Source: Legionella lytica (GTDB lineage: Bacteria; Pseudomonadota; Gammaproteobacteria; Legionellales; Legionellaceae). Taken from it: a stretch of DNA of 64,000 nucleotides. Location of the stretch: contig NZ_CP071527.1 in assembly GCF_023921225.1 (NCBI RefSeq), positions 2,198,501 to 2,262,500 on the forward strand, read 5' to 3'. Below are positions 43,287-54,000 of the stretch, piece by piece. How positions within the stretch are numbered: position 1 is the first letter of the stretch; each line of letters begins with the position of its first letter. The notes under the pieces are model-generated. The model saw only the letters and a program-made list of their open reading frames with translations. It was not told the DNA's origin and ran no database searches. The translations under genes and the position numbers were made by a program.

Positions 43287-45029
43287 CTACAATATCCTTA
43301 AATTATTCTTAGCCGCTAAAACAGTGGGATGTGTAGCGCCTAATTTCTTTGTACCAATAGCTATTGCCTTTGCAAAATAAGACCTTGCAGCCTCTTTTTT
43401 ACCCTGTTCAGAGTACAACGTGCCAAGGTTATTCATATAAGTCACTAAAAACGGATGATCTTCACCATGCTTTTTTTCAACAATGGCTATAGCTTGCAAA
43501 TAAAGCGGCTCTGCTTTCTCATACTGTTTTAACTCGCCATAAACATAGCCTAAGTTATTTAAACTTTCAGCGTATAACGGATGCGTCTCCCCTAATGCCT
43601 TTTTCCTAATCGTCAATGAACGTTGATACAGGGCTTCAGCTTTACGGTAGTTCTTTTCTTCCACATACAAGCCCGCTAAATTGTTTAGCCCATTAGCTAT
43701 CAAAGGACTGTCGGCTGGAAGCTTCTTTTCATAAATAGCCAGTGCTTGCTGATACAAAGATTCTGCTTTTCTGAAATTATGCCGTTTCACCTGAAAAGTC
43801 CCAAGACTTAATAATGCATTGGCAGTACTAGGATGCTCATTTCCCAATTTGCTTTGGTAGAGAGTTACAACTTTTTGGTATAATTCTTCTGATTGCCTTG
43901 TCTTTCCTTGCTCTCCATAAATACCTGCCAGGTTATTCATATCTCGGCCGATAGAACGATGGCCCGCAGGAAGGAATTTCTGGTCAATGGCTAAAGATTC
44001 CAGATATAGTTTTTCTGCCTCTGCGTAACGACCTTGGAATTGATTCAAGCGCCCCAAATTATTTAAAATTGTGGCATATTGAGGACCATTAATGTGCAAA
44101 GTCCTCATAATTTCCAATGCTCGTTCATAAGTGCGATTCGCCTTACCATACTCACCTACTCCCTCATAGGCTAATCCAAGATTATCTAAACTCGGGACTA
44201 ACGTGTAGTTTTTAGAGTCTGTATGTTGCTCATGAATTTTTATAGCACGTAACAACAATGGTATTGCTTTGTCATTTAAGTCTTGGCATATATAACCGTC
44301 CGCCATATTATTAAAGATCAACGCCACCTGTGGATGGTTTTTTCCATGTAATTGTTCTATCAAGGATAATGCTTGCTGATAAAGGGGCTCACTCTTATTG
44401 TAGTCTCCTGTAGCGTTATAAAAATCAGCTAAATTAGCAAATAAACCCGCTCTTAATTTCAAGTTTTTTGATGGTTCTTTGCTTAAAATTTGTTGAGCCT
44501 CTTTGTAAAGATTTTCTGCCTGCGTATTTTTATTGTAATGTTGGTATACTGTAGCTAAAACAACCAAATACGGAACTCGTCGAGTATTATTTCTTCTATG
44601 CTTTTTATCAAAAAGTCTTAACGACTTTAGGGCATAATACTCGGCTTTATCATACAACCCTTGTTCTCTATAATTCCGAGCAAGAAGATTTAATGTCGTT
44701 GTAGCAGAATAATCATCTTCACCATATAATTTTTCAAAGAAAAACAAAGCTTGACGTAAAAACTTATCTGCCTCCTTAAAGTTTCCTTGCACATAATAAG
44801 AATACCCTAAATTAAAACAGCTCATAGGTAGATGCCTAACTTCTTTATGTCGAGCAATTGAAAAGGCCTCCCTGGCAAGTGTCAAAGCTTTTTTATTGTA
44901 ACCCTGTCTTTTGGCCGCCCAATATTGAGCATTTACATTTTCCCATGGTGTTTTTTGCGCCCAACCGATACTTAAAAACAACAACAGAATAAAGGTAACA
45001 GCCAGCTGCTTGTTTATTTGAACTCGCAT
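43287..45029 (-). CDS. Exported TPR protein, array copy 4 (first after the giant gene)
   Basis: A protein of 580 residues with the MRVQINK signal class, nearest the giant gene and overlapping its 3' end by 16 bp. Its ribosome-binding site (AGGTGG) and ATG lie inside the last codons of the giant gene, so translation is probably coupled. The central repeats are specific to this copy (NNMADGYICQDLNDKAIPLL, LHINGPQYATILNNLGRLN), and the C-terminal half is shared. This overlap is the strongest evidence that the TPR proteins serve the giant protein. Confidence 0.92.
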   Translation of the reverse strand: MRVQINKQLAVTFILLLFLSIGWAQKTPWENVNAQYWAAKRQGYNKKALTLAREAFSIARHKEVRHLPMSCFNLGYSYYVQGNFKEADKFLRQALFFFEKLYGEDDYSATTTLNLLARNYREQGLYDKAEYYALKSLRLFDKKHRRNNTRRVPYLVVLATVYQHYNKNTQAENLYKEAQQILSKEPSKNLKLRAGLFANLADFYNATGDYNKSEPLYQQALSLIEQLHGKNHPQVALIFNNMADGYICQDLNDKAIPLLLRAIKIHEQHTDSKNYTLVPSLDNLGLAYEGVGEYGKANRTYERALEIMRTLHINGPQYATILNNLGRLNQFQGRYAEAEKLYLESLAIDQKFLPAGHRSIGRDMNNLAGIYGEQGKTRQSEELYQKVVTLYQSKLGNEHPSTANALLSLGTFQVKRHNFRKAESLYQQALAIYEKKLPADSPLIANGLNNLAGLYVEEKNYRKAEALYQRSLTIRKKALGETHPLYAESLNNLGYVYGELKQYEKAEPLYLQAIAIVEKKHGEDHPFLVTYMNNLGTLYSEQGKKEAARSYFAKAIAIGTKKLGATHPTVLAAKNNLRIL

Positions 45030-48000
45030 GTTCCACCTACTTCGTTTACAGACTGATTAAAGCTCGTTTGCTCTTCGCTCATTACTACATCTGAAGGAGC
45101 AAAAAATGAATGCCGATTCACCTTTTTAGGCTCCTGAATAATTGGGGCTGGAAATATAGCTCCTACCGAATCCCCCAACTCATTTGTCCTCTCAACAAAC
45201 TTGGGGACAAGGTTCCCTAAATAATGTATTACTTGAGTATACCAAACCGCCTGAGCATGCTCCGAAGCAAGATGCATGGAATTTGCTGCAGCTGCATAGT
45301 TACCTTCATCTAATTGTTTACGGCCTTCCCCAACAAATGATTTGCTTTGCTCTTGAAATAATTCGACGACCTTTTCATCATATAAAAATGTATCCAAAAC
45401 CCCGATCCCAACTAAAACCCAACCGATGGGACCAGCAAAAGCACCAGTGGCGGATTTTAAAGCAAAGTTAATAGTCAGATCCCCAGCAGTATTTTGCATT
45501 GCAGTACCCCAAACATCCTCTTTTCCACCAAGAGAAGCACCATATAAATTGAAAATAAAGCTAATATAAATAATACCTCGACTCCCCATATAAGCTTTAA
45601 CACCAGCCCCATCAGGAGAAGACAATATTTTAGCTAATTTATCTGCTGAATCAGCGCCAATTTTTTTAGTAAGCCGAGCCCAAGTGTCCTCGGAGCTTGC
45701 TTTAACCACTAGGCTAACTGCAGATAAGATTTGGGTTTTAAGCTTCTGTTCAAGTACAGAAGTATTTTTTCCTTTTTCTGAGGACTTAACAATTTCTGCC
45801 GCAGTTTCCTCAATATCGCGCTTATTTTTTTCAGGAATCAAAGAAAGTAGCTCTTGCAATGCAGCAGCTGCCTCCTTTTCAGCAACCGACCGTTCTCGAT
45901 CATTTTCATTTTCTTTTTCAGTCTTTTCCCCTAACTCTTCTTCTTCCTCCTCTTCCTCTTCCTCACGACGAGAAGGTAAAACAGGTTCTCTTTGCTCTGG
46001 AAGCTTAGTCTCTGGAACACCCTTAAGCCCTAATGCAGTAGCTATTTTTTCCGCTCCAGATTGAATGTTCTCGACACTTTTTTGCATGTAATCTGAATTA
46101 GTAACAGGAACATCCACGGTCACGTGCAACTCGTCGTTTTTAAGTACGGTAGCACCATTTGCAGATTCGGTATGTACCTCTCCCACAACTTCTTTTATGA
46201 CAATTTGAGCGCCATTTTCTCCATAAACAACAGGAGTATGTTCTACTTGGCGATCTATTTTATCAAAAGTGACTTCTGCCACAGCAATGGCTTGCTCTCC
46301 AGTTGCATTGGACGCTTGCTGACCAGCCAACCGTTGTAAATCATGCACATTAAGGCTAACGCCCATACCAGAATAAGATTGATGATCAACTAGCTTTTCG
46401 CTAACCAGTTTAGTGATTTCTACCACACCACCATTAATCAGCATCTCACTACCGGTCATATGCGCTTCGTCGATGACGACAGAATGTCCGGTATTATCGG
46501 CAACATACATACCGCTATGTTCTCTGACAACGGCTGAATTGCCTTTGCCAACATATGCGGATATTTGTCCAGATAGACTCACTTGGCCTGATTCTGTTTC
46601 CGTAGTACTAAGATCCTGCTTGTCAATAATACTCAAATGCTCAATCTTTGCATCCAAGCTCCCTGCGACAATTCGTGCACCATCAAGAGTAACCTGATGC
46701 ATAGCCCCTCCTTTATAACCTAACTCCATATGACCACCAGCAGACAATTCTGCATTGACATGCTGTGTCGATTTGGTGCTCGTGTGTGAATAGGCAAAAG
46801 ATGCATCTTGAATTTGTCCCGTGGGGGAAACCCCAACACTTTGACTAGTAACCGTTTGATCTACAGAGGAATGAAGCTCAGCAGAGCGAGCAACAATTTC
46901 AGGAGCATTGACCACCATATTGCCCCCTGCGTGAACACGCACGCCATTTTCTAAATCGATGCCTTCTCCAGCTTCCAGATATACATTACCCCCTCGATTT
47001 ACACCGCCTACACCTTGAGTCTGGTACTTAGTTTTAGTTGTACTTTCTGTCATTGTTACATTGATAGTAGGTGAAAACCCTTTCCCACCGGTGCCACCTA
47101 ATCCATAGCGTGCAAGTATTTCGCTAGTCAGAGTATGATCGCTCAAACCGCGCATAAAGCTGCTGGTGGTATTATATAAATTAATCCCCAGATTTGATGC
47201 ATTCGCTAAAAGCTCTGTTGTGTTATTGCTACCCAGCATGGAATTTAACTTGGACAAAGTAGCATCTTCCGCACTCATCGCATCATAAAATGAGCCGCCA
47301 CTTTTCCACGAGCTCCAGGCTCCCATTCCCGGTACAGAAACACCGATTCCTCTGGATTTTTCAATAACCTCATGATCTAGAATAGCAGTTCCAAACGAGA
47401 TGCGCCCATGCTCTGCTCGCATATCCAAATCACCATTACCCGCAAAATAAGCACCGCGAGCATCAATACTTCCTTGCGTAGAATAAATACGTGTTACGCC
47501 ATTATCAACAAATAAAGTAGGAGCGACTTCCTCGTGTTTTTCATCGATTGAATGTTTCGATAATCCCCAGAAGCTACTTGAAGATTTATGCTTTTTAGTT
47601 TGCGACTTTAAACTATAAAGTAATACGGTATCCCTGGAGGAAACTTGAGTTCCGCCTGGAGAAATAAAATGGGTTGCAACAGATGTTACCCCCCCTTCTT
47701 CGGCCACTAAAGTATTTATCCCACCAAAAGATTGAACATTGGAATGACTAACAGAAGTCGTTGTAGTAACACTTTCGCTGGATTTACCATACCAAGTTTT
47801 TGTTTTCTTAACTTTTGAAACATGGGTCTCTTGTCTTGCTTCTAAATCAATACCGTATCGCCCGTAAATATAGTTCGATCCATTAGCAATAAAATTAGAA
47901 GCATCAGAACGCACCATACCATTCGCTTTCAGATAAAGACCAATTCCATCCGTATCAGCTAAACCACCGCCTCCAGCGATTAATCCGGGATCAAAGGTTG

Positions 48001-51000
48001 TAACTTGTCCGTAAGGGCCTCGATGTGTTGACACATTACATTTATTAATTATATCACCTGCGGCAAGTAACTGAGTGTATGCTCCTCCACGAATAACTCC
48101 TCCGCAATTCACAATATTCCCGCTTGTTGCCTCCATGTAGGTTTCACTACGCCCATTAATAACTCCGCTACTGCCCATAGGTATACCCCAAGGATTTGGA
48201 GGGGGCTCTGTCGTGTCTTTAGGCTTAGACCGAGGAAAAGGGGAAGTAGGAACACCACGAACAACTTTTTCCCAGATACCGCCGGGTTTCTTGGTAGGCG
48301 CAGGAACAGAGCCAGGAGTAATATTGATTATCTCACTGGCCTTAATAGAAAGTATATTCCCATTAATACTACCACCCACGTTATAAAAACCGCCCGCAGC
48401 CTCAAAACAAACCAAGCCAGCAGCATAAATCTGATTGTTCGTTCTAATCGCCCCAGCAGATTTAACCAAAATGTTAGCGCCACTAAGTGTACTTAATAAA
48501 TTAATATCCGTGTCCGTGGAAATTAATTTAAGCGTATAATCTGAAATGTAATCAGAGTGCGTAGTAATCCCACTAGCTTTTACCGTTAAATCACAACGGC
48601 GATAAAAAGGTAGAGTAAGATCCATGTAATCTGTGGTATCAAATTCAAGGCTACCAGAAACACCATAGCTACTGTACTGCCCACTACCAGAAATAAATTG
48701 ATTGGCATTAGCTAAGTGTTTAATATCAAAAATGGCATTATCTAGATTTGATGAACCATGTAAATTAGCAGTGTCTGCTTGCACCGCAAAAATATTTCTA
48801 GTTGCAGTACCTGATCTGGGTAAATCTGATACGGAGATTCTACCCGCATGCTCATAATGTTTCGTAAAAAACGTAGTCTGGCCTTGATAAGATAATTGGC
48901 TGTAATCTACTAATTTATTAGTTGTAACGGTAGAGTCTACTATATGCTCACGCCCATATTGGCTTAGTACTATATCTGTTATGGTAACATTTGAATGATC
49001 TAAATTGAATGTTCCATCAGCATTACCTAATAAAGTGCCGTTAAATACCGACTTCTCAAGAGATAAATCTCCACCATGATGAATTTTAGTACGGTCAATC
49101 CCTACATCAAAACCTGAAAGGTGCGTGATACCAGTGATATCTCCTGTTTCAGCAGAAATAAACCCATGCGTCAGATCAATTTCGGCAGACGTTCCTACCT
49201 CTAATAATTCGCATTTCTCCGTTTTCTCAACCCCATCCTCTTCAGTACGTTTACCATGAATGGAGGTAAAATCACCACCTGTAAGTTTACCATTCAACTG
49301 TACTTTTTTTGCCTCAATAGCAAAAATATGTTGAGGTTTAAACTCTTTTTTATCCTCAGGAGTCTCTCCTGCAGGAGTTTCACCTACTGGAGTCGTGGTA
49401 TCAGTTTCTGAATTCTCTTTGGGAACAAATAATTCATCCTCTGCAGTCTTTTTTCCATTGATGGAAGAGCCTGCTTGCAAAGAAACAGTTTCCGCTTTAA
49501 CTGACAGAAGATGTTGATAGTCTACTTTTCCTCCAACCTGAAAATGGTCAGTAGTGATCCAGCTATCATCTGATTTGAACTCGGAGGTTGCTGTAGTTAA
49601 AAATTCCTCACTATAGTGAAAACTAGTTTTTTGAGAATCAACAGCACCTGTTGAAACAAAGCTATTTCCCGTTAATGCACTCTGAGTTATCCTGGTGTTC
49701 GATGTTTCGCTATCACGAAATTGAGTAACCTCACCAGAGCATTTATCTAAAACCTGAGTGTTATTTTGTTGCAAGGAATCGATGTCTAAAGAAAAGCTAT
49801 CCAAATTCACATGGCCATCATTCACTACCTGATGGCCAGTAATTGAACCATAGCTCAGCGTTATATCTGCATGTTCACCAATAACGAGCTTATCAAATTT
49901 GGCAGGCTTCTGTTCTGCTGTATCCTCTGAGGCACTCACAGATGTAGCTTCAAGTGGAGAAGGCTCTGGCTTAGTTTCTATACCTTGTATCAGCGTATAA
50001 TCTCCACCACTCATAGTTCCATCGAGCATCACTTCCTTTGCTTTTATTTGCAACACATGATGAGGATTAAACTCTTTTTTGACCTCTATAGCCTGTTCGT
50101 TAGTTTCTTCAACTGGTTCTGTTTCTTGAACTGGCTCTGTCGTCGATACTTCTTGTACAGTTTCCGTTGTTTGTGCTGGTGCCACTTTAGGTACAAATAG
50201 CTCATCATCTGACGTTCGCTCGCCTCGAATTACGGAACCTTCAGTCAATATAACCTTATCTGCTTCGATAAAAAGACCTTCTTCATGTTGTATTTTACCG
50301 GCGATGGTGACTTCATGGGCTTTCATAGAAAGATGGGAAGTGTGGGCAGTAAAATTTTCCCCCAGGTTAATTTGATGCTCATAATCCAAAAATGTTCTTT
50401 GGGCCTCCAAATGTCCCGTTGACGTATAATCAACTCCCGTAACAAACATATCAGAAAATTCAGTTATCGCATCGTCAGAATCAGTAAATTGAGCAATTTT
50501 CGCAAAACCATGACTTAAATGGAGCGTCCCCTCTTGCTCAAGCGAATCGACCATCACGCATGCTTGCTCTCCACGCATCGTGCCAGTATTCACTGTTCTA
50601 TTTGCTCTATAGGAAAATCGATTAAGCCCTTCTAGAGTTCCTTCGTTATAACCATATTGAGTAGAAAAATTAGCATCCCCCCCTCCAGACCAACCACTAT
50701 TAAAAAATGCCTGATTATTTATATTATGAGAGAATGCCGAAAACTCTGCTCCAGAGTTAAAACTAAAGAGGCTTCTCTTTGAAGTATTGGACGATAAGAT
50801 TCCTCCAATATTGAGATTAATTAAGGAATCATCACTATAGCAACCCAAAACTGCCCCTGCTGAACGCATTGCAAAATTTTTATAATCAAAGCCTGCGGCA
50901 GCTGATTTAATATCATAAAGCGATAGTGTTTTATCAAGAAATGTACTCTGAATAGAGCTAAGAGCATCGCTCAGATGAGAGAGCTCTGACGGGACCGCGC

Positions 51001-54000
51001 ACGCCATGTTCGCCGCTCCATATGCGGTGGAAATAAGACTCTTTAGACAACTTAACTCAGCCATCAGCTCATGAGATCGCATATGCTTATAGTGTTCCAG
51101 GTTAAAATCTGAAAGCTTATGATAAAGACTTTGGACACTGTTGCGAAAATTAGGATCTACAAACATTAGACCCAAATTAATTGCACTACTATAACCAGGA
51201 AGTAATGTTGTAGCAGCGATTTTAGCTACTGCTCCCAAGTTACTTAAATTGAAAATATCCCCTGTCTTTCCAGCCAAATTAGGTGTGATTAAACCCGCAT
51301 TAACTGATAACAAGGTACTGTTTGAATAATTATTTGCGGCAATAAGGCCCCCATTAGCACCATAAAACCCTGCAACAGATAATGATCTTTTTGCATAAGT
51401 CTGGCCTAACACGTTAAAGAAATTACTATGGATAACCATCTCTTCTGCAGAGAGTGACCCGGAGTTATATACTTGAGAATCAAATCCCAGGAACATATTC
51501 TCAGCCTGAATTGAACCTTGATTAGTGAGAGTGCTTCCTGTAACTTTCAGTTTTCCACACAGCTCAACAGCTCCTTCATGTTGATAATGAGCAGCCTCAA
51601 TACATAAGCCTCCACGCCCTTCAATTAAGCCTTCCTCAGCAACGGTTAATTCATGAAGCACGTTAATAAAAGGCATTGGCCCTTCTTGTTTTGATTCTTG
51701 TTCTGTCTGCTCTTCCTGAGGTGCGTCATGTACTACAAGTGCCCCCATCACGTGCATGTCATTGGCCTCAACTTGCGTCACTCCCGCTAAGGCTAGTGAT
51801 GCATCAGAAAAAACTTCTAACTCATTTTGGGCAGTAATAGCGGAATTAACCACATCCACCTTGCCCAAAATCGATATAGCGTCTCCCGTCAATGCCGCTT
51901 TTTCTAATTTAATTTGAGCATCTAGCGCCACATCAATTAATCCTTCAACCGTCACCATAGACATGGAGTGAGCTGAAAATTGATCGTAAATAGATAATTC
52001 TTTTGCTGATAAAAGGCTAGAACATAACTCTGTACGTCCTAATGCAGTAAATTTTTTAGCTTGAACTTTTGAGTCAGTGCTAATAATAGTTGAATCAACA
52101 GTATTTTCGAGTTGAGAATCAACAGCTAAAGCACTCTCTTCTTTCAATCTAAGCGAAGAGCTATCCATCAGGGCAACATCAAAAGCCCTTAATACTGAGC
52201 CTTGAGACAACTCTACTGTACTTCTCTGAGAGCTAAGCTTATCCTCAATAACAAGAGCACTTGTTTCAAGTTGAATACTTGCATCTTCTTGTTTTAATCG
52301 TTCACAAAAAACTGCTGAGTCTTTTGCTTTCATTGCTCCTTGTGAATGCAAAAGTCTTACTTTCATTACACTCTTATCTTCTAATTCAATTTGACCATTA
52401 AGATAATTTCTGATGTCATCATCAGTAATGAATTTTGAGTTTCTAAGTTTTAATCCGGCATGAAGTAGATGGCTTATTTTTTTCTCAGAAAGCCCATATA
52501 CTGTAGAGTCATCAAGTAGAATATGATTAGAGCACTCCAGTATTGCTGTAGTAAAACCACAGCCTCTAAACAGTGCGGGGTCTTCTACAGCACCGCCATT
52601 TATTTCCAAATATTTTGAATTAGAGAATAAAGAATTGATATTTGCTTTTTGAGAAGTAATATTTAGGGAATTCACCTTAAAATGAGCTCTATCAATAACC
52701 ACCGCACCATTCAAAACTAAGGTATCCCCAAAAATACGGGACTCCCTTAAATCAGTGACTCCATTGAGCTCTAGTAATACTTCCGAAGTGATAACAGAGT
52801 TTTTACTTGTTAATCGACCATCTATTGTTCTTAAGTATTTTGTCTCAACATTGGCTTTATCAAATAACAATCGTCCTCTGGATTTTATTGAAGTATCTGC
52901 TTTAAGCTTAGAGTCATGAATAACCGTCTCAGCCTCTTCATCAACAAATAACTCTTCAATTTCAATTACTGAATGGCTGTTACATTCTAAAGATCCTGCA
53001 TATACGCTGCACACGCCCCCTTTATAAGCACTATCATGGATAGAAAAATCACGGTCATGCACGTATGTTATTGGGGCAATAAAAAGACAATTTTTAAGCT
53101 CTGTTAGCGCTTTATTGCCATGGGTAAAATAATCCGAAAGCTTTATCAGAGAGCTACTCGCATCAAAAATACCCTGCTGCTCGATATGCTGTGCTTCCAA
53201 ATGGCATTGTTCAAGCAGCAACTCGCCTTTATTTTCTATTTCGTTTACAGAAGACATTGTATTAAAAACATGAACTAAAGCTGACTCATCAATAGCTAAT
53301 TGTTCATCAACCAACAATGCCCCCTCCTGAGGCAAAGCAGGGTTTCCGATACGGGCTTGAGTATCTCCCCGAAGATGTAAATTACCCGTATGAATATGAT
53401 TGGTTCCTAGAAATCTAAAGGTGGATAATTCAGTTTCGTGGCCCCAAACTGATGATTTAGATGTTAAAAAACATTCATTATTGACAGTAAAGTCCCCGTT
53501 CATTTCACTCTCTGTGGAAACGAGGCGTAACTTGTCAACTATTGTTTTAACCGAAGTATCTTGTTTAAAAAATTGTGCACTAACATCAAATTGCCCTGAT
53601 GTTTCTACACTCGCAGCCTGATGAACATAAGCGGCATCAATAATTAAATTCTCTGACTTAATAGGTGCTAAAAGACCTATACCTTGACGCGCCTTTAGGA
53701 GAATAGATCCTTGAGAAGTAACTTCATCATCCAACCAAAGTGCCTCTGCATCAATGGCTAATACTGAATCAGTCTCCAATGTGCCCTTTATATATACAGG
53801 GCCTTTCGCATTAATAAAACACTCTTTTGTTTTAATGGCAGCAAATAGATTAATTTGCTTTTCAGTATAAGATTGAACTATTAATTTTCCATCCAGAGTG
53901 GAGTGCCATTCTAAAATCTTAATACCGTTGTCATAGAGTTCCCCATGGCTTTTCGTCCCAATCACACTATCCGTAATATTATATTCACCATTCTTATCGG

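Larger units (their letters stand above)
37507..45029 (-). repeat. Tandem array of four 1.93-kb units
   Basis: Start-to-start distances of the four TPR genes are 1927, 1928 and 1928 bp. Each unit is one TPR gene plus a conserved spacer of 184-185 bp. Signal-peptide classes alternate along the array (copy 4 class A, 3 class B, 2 class A, 1 class B), so a two-gene block was probably duplicated and then homogenised at the 3' halves. The array is prone to copy-number change and to assembly collapse. Confidence 0.9.
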
